A stretch of DNA of 64,000 bases from Symmetrospora coprosmae (taxonomy: Eukaryota; Basidiomycota; Cystobasidiomycetes; Symmetrosporaceae), in NCBI GenBank assembly GCA_008802785.1, contig VUYT01000003.1:372001-436000 (forward strand). The letters are read 5' to 3'. Under the pieces are notes generated by a model. It saw only the letters and a list, made by a program, of their open reading frames with translations. It was not told the DNA's origin and made no database searches. The position numbers and the translations under genes were made by a program. Shown one piece after another: positions 54,280 to 64,000 of this stretch. Numbering within the stretch: position 1 is the stretch's first letter; every line of letters begins with the position of its first letter.

Positions 54280-55758
54280 TCAGAAGTCACCAAAGAAGCT
54301 TCCCCGAACGCGGTACCTGCGATTCTGCACCGTCAGCGCAACTCTCTAGCCGGAAGTGAAGGCAGGGTGGGAGGCAGTCCTCACTTGTATGGAATCCGGT
54401 CGCGCAGCCTGTCCGCCTGGTCTTTGGGCTTTTTGAACCCGCTATCTCCGCCCTCGCCCCACGCGCCGCGGTTCTGCGCCTCCTTCTTTGCGTCGCTGAG
54501 CCGCTTGCTCTGGTCTCTGGCCTGCTTGGCCCTCTCGCGCCGCGCGGCCTCCTCCGGTGTCGGGTCGTCGAGATCCGCCTGCGCTTTTCCCGTCCCGGAC
54601 CCGCCGGCGACAAAGACCTGCTGGCGCTGCTGGTCGGCCTGGGCGTTGCGCGCGTCAATCGCGTCGTGGTCCGGCTGGGCCGTCTGATCGTCGAGCGGGA
54701 TGTTGGGGTCCGTGGGAGGGAGACCTTGCGCTTTGCGCGCCTTGTCCTCCTCCTCGCGCTCAATGTCCTCGTGGTGCTCAAAGTGCGCCAGATCCTCTGG
54801 GTGCGTGTAGGCCTCCTCCGTCTGGGTCTCTGGCGTGTTGTGGTAGAGTTCCTCGTGGTGCTGCGTGGCGGGGACAGACACACACAGAGAGAGAGGGATG
54901 AGTGTGTCAGCTCGTGCCTGGCTGCTCCTGGCGAACCGGGCATCGGAAAGGGGAGTAAGGAGCGCACCAGGAAGTACTCCCCCTCTGAATCATAGTGGTG
55001 ACCGAGGCCTTCGTGGTCCGAGAACTCTGGCAGCCCTTTCCTGCCCGCGCTCACAAACTCCGTCTTTGTCACAATGCCGTCCCCGTTCCTGTCCAGGGTC
55101 GCGAGCACTTTTGCCATGATTTCGTCTGCCTTCTTCTGGTGCGCTGCGTCCCCGCCGGATTTCTCGCGGCTCGTCTCGTGGTGCACGCCATAGATTGCTT
55201 CGAGCTCGGAGCGGTCGAGGATGTTGTCGCGGTTCAGGTCGTGCAGCTTGAAGAAGGACTCTGTGGTTCACAGCGCGCGTCAGAGGGGGGGCACCCTCGG
55301 TTGCACACGAGCGTCAAGGCGCAGACCGAGGATGGCTCACCTAGGTCAAAGCTGCGGGATGATCAGATGAATGAAGAAGCAGAGGGGTGCACTATAATCA
55401 GCCTCTGCCTCTGTTGGCCCGATGCGACCCCGCTCTGCTCCCTGGGCCTCGCTGGACGTGGGGCCCTCCAGTGCACGCGACCGAGCAGACACGGCAGGCA
55501 GCGCCGTCCCCGTCCCCGTCCCCGTCCCCGTCACAGGCAGGCCCGAGCGCACCCGATGCTCGTCAAGCCCACTCACGAGTCAATGTGGTGCTCGGTGGCC
55601 ATGTGCCTCTCTGCGTAGGTCATTCCGGACGTGTCGCCCTCTCCGCCATCGGCACCACCGTGACCGCCATGGGCGCTCGTTGATCCCACTGCTGCTGCGA
55701 GGAGCTGGAGGGCGACGAGGGCGAGGGATGCGGATGATCTTGTGGTGGATGAGCGCAT
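54280..55758 (-). CDS. SSP120: SSP120/nucleobindin-like EF-hand secretory-pathway protein
   Basis: Five exons, 55758-55577, 55351-55341, 55260-54968, 54860-54385 and 54316-54280, giving 332 residues. A signal peptide is clear (SLALVALQLLAAAVGSTSA, then HGGHGG). The domain begins MTYAERHMATEHHIDSFDLE, as in yeast Ssp120 and nucleobindins. Two EF-hand loops are DLNRDNILDRSE and DRNGDGIVTKTE, followed by FSDHEGLGHHYDSEGEYFL and an acidic, Gln-rich helix. The end is RLRDRIPYKYRVRGSFFGDF after a short last exon. Exon 2 is 11 nt (reading Phe-Asp-Leu plus part codons) and is required to bridge HIDS to ESFFKLHDLN. Yeast Ssp120 cycles in the early secretory pathway with lectin-type cargo receptors; Ca2+ binding is expected. 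Intron 1 contains a hexanucleotide repeat. Confidence 0.88.
55506..55532 (+). repeat. (GTCCCC)4.5 repeat in the first intron of the SSP120-like gene
   Basis: Four and a half perfect copies of GTCCCC, intronic. Likely polymorphic. Confidence 0.85.
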
Positions 55759-56701
55759 GGTGGTGGCGATGAGGGTGTGCTGTTGTGCCTGCTATCCCTT
55801 CCCTTTATATGTGCCCTGAATCGGTGGCAGGGAGCAGAGGTTAGTGCGGGCGGGCGCACGCGCACACAGAATACGGACACGGAGGCGAGCCCACTGTGCA
55901 GTGAAGCTCACGATGGATGGACGGCGCGTTGGAGAAGGATGCTGCTGTGTTCCTCTACAGAGATGGCAGCACAGGCATAGCGAGTCAGCGTTCATTGTCC
56001 ATATCCATCCAGGTCGCCCGCCGCCGCGGTCACGTTCGTTCGCTTGCCTGTCCTCGTTCGCGCCCTGTGCACTCACCCTGATGCGATGACGACGAGAGCA
56101 GCAGCAGCAGCAGCAGCTCAGATGAGACGAGGGCACAAAGGACAAAGGACAGAGCAGTAGTAAGCTGTATACGAAGGATGGATGGTGCTCTGGCAGAAAG
56201 AGGAGTCCGAAGTCGAGCAGCCCTGCCCAAGTCCAACGCTGTCCCGAACTGGCAAGAGGTGGCGAGCAGGAGCGAGCACACGCGCAAACGAGGTCGAGCA
56301 CACAAGAGGAGGCAGCGCAGGCCCAGGCAGGCAGCGCAATCATACGTGGCATGCATTGAATATTGTCTAGATGCACAGCCGTCTCTCTCTCTTTCCCTCT
56401 CTCTCTCTCTCTCGCTTTCTCTGGCTGCTCTGTGCCCCCTTCCGAGAGCTGTCCGGCTGTCAGACACGGGCATCAACCAACCCAACCATCCTGTGAGGCT
56501 GAAGGCGCAGCTCTGTCGGACCGCCTCCCTCCAGTTCTCCTCCATGTGCATCTCCTCCCGTCGTTGTATACCATAGCTGCTGTTTATTGGTGCCGTCAGT
56601 CGAAGAGAAGAGCCCCTTCCCAGCTTCTGCGTCATCGTTGTCCTCCTGCGCAGTATAGACAGTATAGACGAGCCAGCTCCACGGCAGGAACAGGCACCGC
56701 C
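55759..56701. other. Bidirectional promoter, SSP120-like and FLX1 genes
   Basis: A 943-bp gap between divergent starts. It holds a CT microsatellite (about 56382-56420). Frames crossing it on both strands have no recognisable content. Confidence 0.5.
56382..56420 (+). repeat. (CT)n microsatellite
   Basis: A nearly pure run of CT with a few interruptions (TTTCC, CGCTTT), about 280 bp upstream of the FLX1 start. Pyrimidine tracts of this kind are common in fungal promoters and 5' leaders. Confidence 0.85.
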
Positions 56702-58440
56702 ATGGTCTCGGACGACGAGAAGCCTGTGATTGCCTCTGTCGCTGTCGCTGCTGCTGCCCCTCCACCACCCTCACACCCATCCTGGAGCGGCTCGTCGTCC
56801 ATTGTGCGTGTCTGACCGATGACAGGATATGACACCCTACTGCCCAGCTCCCGCTATGCCTGTGACTGACTGACTGGCCGATGCGGAACACCGCGTCCAC
56901 CCCACTCGTCTCGTCTCGTCTCGTCTCGCCAGGACCAGGCCATCTGCGGGATTGGCGCAGGGATCGCGTCCACCTTTTGCATGCAGCCCCTCGACCTCCT
57001 CAAGGTCAAATTCCAGGTCGCAACGGGGACAAGGCGGTTAGGGATACGCAGCGCCTTGAAGGACATTGTCCGGAAGGACGGCCTCACGGGGCTGTACAGG
57101 GGAATCGGCGTAAACATGCTGGGCAACTCGGCAAGCTGGGGCCTGTACTTTTTGTGGTGAGGGCGGGGGCGGGCGCCGACGGTAGAATGATACTGGAAGC
57201 GACTCGGAGCGAAGCTGACACGCTTGCTGTACTGCTGACATGCATGGCAAACAGGTACACGATGCTGAAAGAACGAGCGAGCGACAACACGGCCGGAGGC
57301 AAGCTGAACGCCGGGCAGCACCTCGTCGCATCGGCAGAGTCGGGTGTGTCTAATGCAAAGAATGGCCTGTGACGTGCGCTGGGCAGTTTGAATGCAATTG
57401 CCGACGCGTCGTACCATCCTTGCCTTTCTCTTATGCGCCTCCCACAGGCGTCATCACGGCCTTCATGACGAACCCGCTCTGGGTCGTAAAGACGCGCATG
57501 TTTACCACGTCGCGCTCGGACCCCCGCGCGTATCGCAGCGTGTTTGGTAGGGCTCCGCCTCTCCTTCCTGGTTTCCCTTGACTGCGCTGACTAGGCATTC
57601 CACATTCTGCCTCTGCGTATGCTACACGCACAGACGGCCTCCGCCGCATAACCGCACACGAAGGCCTCCCCGGCCTCTACAAAGGCACAGTCATGGCCTT
57701 GATCGGCGTCAGCAACGGCGCCATCCAGTTCATGGCGTACGAAGAGCTCAAGAAGCGCGCACGGGAGCGCAAAGTCCGGAAGGGCATGTCGGAGGACGAG
57801 GCCATGGACCTGGTGCGTGCCGCCCAGTCCGGGCCGCGACGACCGGCGCTGCCCCGTTTTCCCCATATCAGCTGATCATACGGCACTCGCCGCCTCTCGC
57901 CTCGCCCCGAATCAATCACCAGAGCAACCCCGAGTATATCGCCATGTCTGGCGCGGCGAAGGTCTTAGCCATCGGCCTGACGTACCCTTACCAGGTCGTG
58001 CGGTCGCGGCTGCAGGTGCGTCCGAGCGAGCTGCCCTCCGTCTGCCGCCATACCCGTGCAGCAGCTGATCTCGGAGCTGCCTCTGCACCGACAGTACCAA
58101 GAGACACGCGTCTCCGCCCTCGCCAGCGCCACGCCGCCCAGCACCACCGCCAGCACAGCAACTGGCGCAGTCTCGCCCTACACGTCCATCCGCGATGTCG
58201 TAGCGCGCACGTACCGCGGCGAAGGCCTCAAGGCCTTCTACAAAGGGCTGGCGCCCAACCTCGTGCGCATCCTGCCGGGGACGTGTGTCACTTTCGTCGT
58301 GTACGAAAACCTGAGCGTGAGTGGGGCAGTTGATACACCATCTCCTCTCTTGTGTCTCCGTCGGAGAGCAGTCGCCGGATTCCGCTGACGGGCCCGCAAT
58401 TTCTCGACAACAGGCCCTCCTGCGGAGGAATGCGGCGTAG
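56702..58440 (+). CDS. FLX1: Mitochondrial FAD/folate-type carrier
   Basis: Eight exons, 56702-56803, 56933-57156, 57255-57343, 57448-57546, 57634-57812, 57923-58015, 58062-58316 and 58414-58440, giving 355 residues. It belongs to SLC25 (six helices, inner mitochondrial membrane). The three repeat signatures are [22 protein letters not shown] and [11 protein letters not shown]; the tryptophan in the second and the PYQVVRSR form of the third are typical of SLC25A32/Flx1, which carries FAD or folate. Other blocks are [55 protein letters not shown] and VVYENLS. A linker rich in Thr/Ala/Ser (about 40 residues) is inserted before the last repeat helix. The final exon encodes just ALLRRNAA. Confidence 0.93.
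56906..56928 (+). repeat. (TCGTC)4 repeat at the end of FLX1 intron 1
   Basis: Four perfect TCGTC copies form the polypyrimidine tract directly before the acceptor GCCAG at 56929-56932. Copy-number change could affect splicing efficiency. Confidence 0.85.
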
Positions 58441-58705
58441 CTCGCACGCGCTCTTCACGCACGATCGACCGAGCGAGCCTCCAACTAATTAATCACCTCG
58501 TCCGCCTACGCCTCGCAAGGGCATACATACAAGACCGCATCCTCCGACACGCAACATACCCACTCGTTCAATGCCCTCTATTCCAGGCCTGACCTATGCA
58601 GTCATTCATCAAAATCGATCTTGCAGAAAAACGACCACAACAAAGCATACTTGTTCGTCTATGATAGAAGTACTGCTGCACACATCGAGCCACGCATTCG
58701 CAATA

Positions 58706-61700
58706 CTAGTCGTCTCCACCTCCTAACCCTTTGAGCGCCTCCTCGATCCTTTTCTGCCCTTCCTCGATCCGCTCCAGGCGCTCCCGCAACTCCTGCACAT
58801 CGTCCGCGCTCGCCGCTGCACCACCCGCCGTATTGCCGCTGCCATCCGCGCCCGCAGCGCCGAGGCTCCCATACGCACCGGCACTGGCATTGGCGTACGC
58901 GTTTGCATTCTCTGCAAAGAACTGCCGCCAGCTCTCCTTGATGTCCTCGAGTGCGTCCCGCTGGAGGACCGTCTGCAGCCCAGCCTGCACCTGCACCTGC
59001 GCCGCATTCTGCGTCTGCGTTTGAGCCCGCGCAGGAGTAGACGCGCCCAACCGGCGCTCCCGCTGCTCGCCGAGGAAGCTGTCGTTGCGCTGCGCATACA
59101 GCTTGGACAGGATTGTTGGCCGCGCGGCTTTGATGGTGCTTCCGCCTCCGCTCCGCCCGGACGAAGCGAGCGTCCCGCCCCAGTCGCTCATCGAGTGCGT
59201 ACGGCGCTTCTTCTTGTGCTGCAGCACAGCCTCGGCTTGCGCGTCCGCGCGCTGCTGGGCGGCAGCGAGCGCGCCATGTGGCTGCTGGTCCTGCTCGTCC
59301 TCGTTGCCGTTGCCATTCCCGTGCTCCGCTCGCATCGGCTCGGGACTCGCCGCTCTGCTCTGCCCTTCGCCCGCAAAGACGCTCTCGGGCAGATAATCCT
59401 CTGCGAGCTCCTCTTCGCACTCAAATACAGCGTTGATGTCGGTCCGCGTGCCCTGCCACCACCACCCCGTCTCCGGCAGGCCCAAGCTCGCAAGCAGCCC
59501 GCCTGTCCCCGCATCGGCCCGCTTGCGGCTACGATGCATGGCTGGGCGCGCAGGGTGCTCGAGCGACTCGTTCCCATGCACATAGGCATAGTCGTTTCGC
59601 TCGTGCCCCGCGTGCTTCACGTCCTCCCGGAAGAGCACGTATCGCTCCACTAGCCGGATCAGCAGCAGGAGAGGCAAGTTCGTCGCGCGCGCAAAGAAAA
59701 CGATCACACTGTGGTATGTGTGTGCGTCCACGACGAACCGCAGTGGCCAGAGGAAGACCAGCGCGAGGATGTTGATGGGTGGTTGCTGTCGAGCGTTGGC
59801 GATGGACGAGGAGCGGGTGAGCTCTGCCTCCGCCTCAAGCACCAGAAATGAGCCGACTCACAAAGCTGAAGATGCCGTCACTCTTGTTCCCGTGAAAAGT
59901 GGAGACCGCCCGCCGGTACATCTGTTCAGCGATGGCATCTTTGTTGATGGCGTTGAAGGTATTGGACAGGATTGACACTAAAACAGTTACGAGGAGCGTG
60001 TTGGACAGGCACGCATAGATGACCTGCAAGGACAGGAAGGGCTTTCAGAACAGTCCACATATAGCAGCATGGTTGAAAGGAGGACGGACCATGAGTGTGG
60101 GTCCGAGGATATTGTGCAGATGCGCTGCTTTGATCAAACCGGTAGCATCCAAGCCGAACCTTGATGAGAAAGGGATGTCAGCACACCCGGCCGCCCCTGC
60201 GCAATGTGTGATCTCGCCCGCCAGCTCACCAAATCCAGACCATCCACTGCATGACTTCCCACGGCCCGTACTTGCCCCCGCCGAGCGTGAGGAATGCGAC
60301 AAAGAAGCCCGCAAAGCACCACACGGCGAGGACCATGAGTCGCCCGAATTGTGCCAGCATGCTCCGCAAAGAGAGGATGAGCAGGTTGTCGGACAGCGTG
60401 GTGAAGGCAAATCGAGGGAACAGGACGACTCCGCAGCAGGCTGGTAGAGACAGGCTCGTCAGCGCATGGCTTTTCGCAACCGGGCCTCGGATCGCACTCA
60501 CTCAGGATGCTCAACGCCTCCACAGCTGCTGCATCGTGGTCGACTTTCAGCCCGACTACGCGCAGCGGCAGGTAGACGAGGAACATTAGGACGAAGACGA
60601 AGTCTAAGCCGTTCCTACGACCGAAGGAAGAAGAAATGGCATGTCAGACTGGCTCCGAACACCGGACACGGCCGCAAAAGGCTTACCAGAGATTTTGATT
60701 GAAGATGGTCCAGCCAAGTTCCATAAGGGACGCGACTGCATCGGGAGCCAAGCGACAACGGTCAGCACAGTCACGCCAAGCAAGACGGGAGGTGAACAGG
60801 ACGCACACTTGTCGAGTGCGAACCCAAACCCATACACGACCCAGAAGATCTCATATCCGTTCATGGTGTGCTTCTGCATAGTGCGAAGGACAGCCAAATA
60901 GGCGGTAAAGAGGATAGCGAAGTGCAGCCATTCCAGGGCTGCTCGTATGCGGGGTACACGCAAGCGGTAGTGGTCGAGGAGCGGGGCATTCTCTACGCCG
61001 TACTTCATGATCTGGCGCTTCTTGTAGACGTCCTTGATGAGGTAGCGGAAGCTCATGCTGCTGTAGACAATCTTGCCGCGCCAGATGGCGAGAATGACCT
61101 TCTGCGTGGGCACGGCGCGGATGAAGCGCTTGCTCTCGCTCACGATCGCGAGCTCGAGCGCCGAACTCGCAATCTTGCGGTGGTCGCTCTCGAGCGCAAG
61201 GGCATGAGCGCCCGTGAGCCGTTCGCCGTACGGAAAGGCCGCTGCCGCTGCGGACATTCCAATGCCCGCGCTGATCCCGGGCGCAGCATGTTGGCGAAGA
61301 TCATTCGGGATGCACCACTCGGGTGCACCCTGAAAGGGCGACCACGAGCTCGCTAGTATCGTCGCCAATTTGAAGATGCCATCTTCGGATGGGTCCGCTT
61401 CATATAACGCGCGCAGGATCTTGATGGCTAAGATCTCGCAAACCATGGCGCGAGTATTGTTGACGGACAGCGATGAGAGTGTGTATGTCTGCGACGCAAA
61501 GTAGACGCGGTTGATAAACAGTGCGTATACTAATTGGCCAGTAAAGCGGGCCGCGCGTGGTCAGCCACATATCACGACAGGAAGCAGGAAACAGCACGCA
61601 CTCGTGCATGGCGAATTGAGCCGCATGTAGGCATCCTGAAGCGGGCGCATGACGCTAAAGACAAGGCGTGGCGAATTCGCCTGCTCGTATGTGAGAGCCG

Positions 61701-62158
61701 TCTCTATGCATTTCTGCGGCACGGCACCGAAGGAAAGTCAGTCTGGGTACGCTCAGCTTGCTTGTCCTCTTGTGGGCAGCTTCACCTTGAGATCTCTGCG
61801 TACTACGAGTCAGCAAGGAGATAACATGCATCAGATCTGGGTTTTCTTTCGCCAAAACGGACCACGGGCAACCCAACCCACTCCTATGAATGATGCCAAA
61901 CACCTCGGCACGGTCTAGATCCTCCTTTGCGAGCGTCGCGAAGCTTTTCGCATACCGCGGTCCAGCAGGGGTGCTTGGAGGGCGCCTCAGCAGGGGTGTA
62001 GTCACGCCAGTCCCACTGGTCGTCCGCGGCGCGCGGTTCCTGGCGGGCCTGAGGAGGGTCTGCGCTATGGACACGCCCGGTCCGCCTCGCCGGCCTGTCG
62101 GGGTCGAGTTTCGGCTCGTGTTGGACTCCTGAAAAGACGAGTCTGCATCTGAGTACAT
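58706..62158 (-). CDS. YVC1: Vacuolar TRP-type cation channel Yvc1
   Basis: Ten exons: 62158-61882, 61802-61786, 61713-61602, 61529-60807, 60735-60687, 60614-60502, 60440-60230, 60159-60090, 60023-59862 and 59785-58706, giving 937 residues. Yvc1/TRPY1 releases Ca2+ from the vacuole on osmotic or mechanical stimulus. Recognised segments are DRAEVFGIIHRIRRDLK, ALTYEQANSPRLVFSVMRPL, YALFINRVYFASQTYTL, ESKRFIRAVPTQKVILAIWR, WHLFAIL-type helices before ALDKFASLMELGWTIFNQNL and WNGLDFVFVLMFLVYLPLRV, the pore-side WIWFGLDATGLIKA, NILGPTLM and LVTVLVSILSNTFNAI. PPINILALVFLWPL and YHSVIVFFARATNLPLLL follow in the TRPY C-terminal part. The tail ends in a predicted coiled coil (ELRERLERIEEGQKRIEEAL). 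Exon 2 is 17 nt. The start at 62158 is the first ATG after an in-frame stop; an upstream exon is possible. Confidence 0.9.
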
Positions 62159-62839
62159 CTTCGAGGCCTCGCGGAGCTGGCCAGCGGTCTCGGTGAGCTC
62201 GGAGCTGGCGGGCTGTCCGACCACTCAGGAAACGGCCGGTGCCGAGCTGTGATTGTCCAAATGGCTTCGAAGGCGATCGTTTGGTATCTTCTGCCCGTGT
62301 TTAATGCTTCTAGAGCTGCGAGCGCCCGGTTTCGGGAGTGATTTGTGACTGTTGCGGAACCCCAGGGCGTATACAGATTTCGAGGTCTCTATGCCCGCAA
62401 CGTCGACCTGCGGCGCCGCGTAGATCAAGCTGGCGGATCGCGGACACGAGCGATGTCGCCAATTGCCGTAAGGATACTCGCCTATCGACCCGCCAGTATG
62501 GCCTTGACGTTGCGCAGAGGAAGACCTTCGAGCGCGTTCGGCCGGACGCGTCCCGCCCTGGCTCGCCACCGGAGCAGCCATGTACTGTGGCCAGCCTAAA
62601 GACGCTCAGAAGCAGATGATGGCTATCGCGCGTGTTTCATTGACAAAGGAGCACAGTAATGAGCAGAGAAAGCTACGATACAGGGTGCAGATGTGTGAGG
62701 GACATGATGCGGGAGGGGGAGACATCTCCATGACGAGCTCAGACAGACAGACGGGAGTGAATACACGAGATGGGCATGATACAGTAGTAGTACGAGAGGA
62801 GGGGAAAGAGGCCACATGGCAGGCGACTCACTCGAATCC
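62159..62839. other. Intergenic region, YVC1 and NBR1-like gene
   Basis: A 681-bp gap between two minus-strand genes. A minus-strand frame at 62225-62581 (Arg/Ser-rich, MAAPVASQGGTRP) has no recognisable content and could be leader sequence. It should contain the YVC1 promoter and the NBR1-like 3' end. Confidence 0.45.
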
Positions 62840-64000
62840 TCAAGCTCGGCTAGCACCGCTTCGGGCACTGTGAGCCTCGATGTACAGGTCATCGTCCTCC
62901 TCGTCCGTGAGCAGGACAAAATCATCGTCGCTGTCCTCTTGCTCGCGCATGGGCGATCCGAGCGGAGGAGCGCCCGTCGAAGCTTCGCCAAAGTCAAAGT
63001 CCGAGACGTTGGTGCGGGGCGAGAGGAGGTCACCGCTGATGTCGGTGGGAGCCGCGGACGAAGCTGTAGCCGAGGCGGGCACGTTCGCGGGGAGCGATGG
63101 TGCAATCACAGCGCTGTTGCGGAGGGACTCGTGCGAGGACGAGCTGATCCGGTGAGCGGCGTGCGTGAAGGAGGAGGCGGCGGACTGCTTCGTCGTGGTC
63201 GACTGGTCCTTGCTGCTCTCCACGTGCTCGGCGACGGTGATGTCAATCCAGAGGCGGTCCCCGAAGCGGGATCTGCACCCGGACATATCAGCATCTCACA
63301 TTACAGGCAAGCCAGGCAACAGCGCACTCACCCGTCAGGAGAGACGAGGCGGAAGTAGCTCATGCATCGGCCGAGCGCATCCGGCGCGACGACATCCTTG
63401 GCAGTCAGGAAGAGCTCCTCGCCCGTGTGAGCCTGGGCGACGTCAAAACTGGCAGCTCCTCCAGCAGCGACTGCGTTGCTCTTGCCGAAGCCAGAGACGC
63501 AGACGAGCTGGGTACCTTCAGGCCAAGCGGCAGATCCAGAGTTGGACACACGCCAGATCTTGTTGAAGACGGTACCGGGCGCAACGACTGCGCCGTCCTC
63601 AAAGGTGACGTCGGCGATCCAGGTAGCATCCAGGTGGTCCTCCTCCTGCCTGACCTCCACCTTGGCGACCGCAGGGAAGACATCCTTGGCGTGCTTCTGC
63701 TCGTATGATGAAGTTGAAGCCTCGATCTGCGTCTGCTGAGCTTGGACATGAGTCTCAGCTCGGGGCATCTCAGTCTCCTTCTTGACGACCGGGACGACTG
63801 GAGCCGTGAGGTCCTGAACCGGACCGAGGACGACCGTCTCGCCCTTGTCGTTCTTGCCAAGTCGAAGCGGGATGCTAATCTCCTGCTGTCCATTGATCAG
63901 ACCAAAGGGCAGGTCGACATCGACAACGAGGGTCTGCTCGTTCTTGCCAGGTCCGTCGAACAGACTGTCCGGCGAGACGCTCTTCTGCTGGTGGTGAGAC
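62840..64000 (-). CDS. NBR1-like autophagy receptor (5' partial)
   Basis: Two exons are visible, >64000-63332 and 63272-62840, about 366 residues; the frame is open to the right window edge. The FW (four-tryptophan, NBR1) domain is clear: ATWIADVTFEDGAVVAPGTV, FNKIWRVSNSGSAAWPEGTQ, LGRCMSYFRLVSPDGSRF and GDRLWIDITV. In NBR1 family proteins this domain binds cargo such as hydrolases. The C-terminal tail is Ser/Ala-rich and then acidic, with DSDDDFVLLTDEEDDD; FVLL flanked by Asp/Glu fits an Atg8-interacting motif. Sequence before the FW domain (LVVDVDLPFGLINGQQEISI) may belong to an upstream beta-rich unit. PB1 and ZZ domains, expected at the N-terminus, would lie beyond the window. Confidence 0.85.

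Overview
This is nuclear DNA of a filamentous or yeast-like fungus, almost certainly a basidiomycete. I infer this from dense short introns (mostly about 50-120 nt, GT-AG, with CTGAC/CTAAC-like branch sites 15-25 nt before the acceptor), a histone H4 gene cut by three introns, GC-rich codons, head-to-head and tail-to-tail gene packing, and the gene set (DEF1, PEX13, YVC1, FLX1, nuclear NDUFS2). I lean to Ustilaginomycotina or a related lineage, but nothing in the window settles the order. No rRNA, tRNA, CRISPR, transposon, retroelement or viral remnant was recognised. Twenty-eight supported protein genes and one doubtful one fill the window; exon coordinates were worked out by hand from splice motifs, frame and family conservation.

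Layout. 0-7 kb: a partial bHLH factor (+), a Ser/Pro-rich protein full of Leu-Pro-Pro-Leu motifs (-), and translation factor eEF1B-gamma (-). 7.6-12 kb: an SGNH-like type II membrane protein (+) converging on a multi-pass membrane protein (-). 12.6-15.4 kb: a tandem pair of RNase III-fold/dsRBD genes (mL44-like, catalytically degenerate) on the minus strand, head to head with DEF1 (15.7-19.5 kb, +). 19.9-22.7 kb: 3-ketoacyl-CoA thiolase (-) divergent from dephospho-CoA kinase (+). 23.4-35.9 kb: F-box protein, histone H4, PEX13, ribosomal protein eL34, a DUF3140 protein, a protein tyrosine phosphatase and a GTPBP1/2-N-terminus-like protein. 36.1-40.5 kb: a tandem pair of small four-helix membrane proteins and an MFS transporter. 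40.8-43.2 kb: complex I 49-kDa subunit, shredded into 12 exons. 43.3-50.6 kb: two tandem paralogues of an unrecognised large protein, one of which continues into an active-looking ubiquitin-specific protease. 51-64 kb: an XPF/ERCC4-fold protein (ZIP2/SHOC1-like guess), an SSP120-type EF-hand secretory protein, the FLX1 carrier, the YVC1 vacuolar TRP channel and the 3' half of an NBR1-like autophagy receptor.

There is no obvious functional operon-like cluster; this is mostly housekeeping chromosome. The unusual content is (1) three local tandem duplications in which exon sizes and phases are preserved while sequence has diverged (12.6-15.4, 36.1-38.2, 43.3-50.6 kb), one with a domain fusion unique to one copy; and (2) extreme splicing: coding exons of 4, 10, 11, 12, 14 and 17 nt, and one intron in NDUFS2 that seems to start with GA rather than GT.
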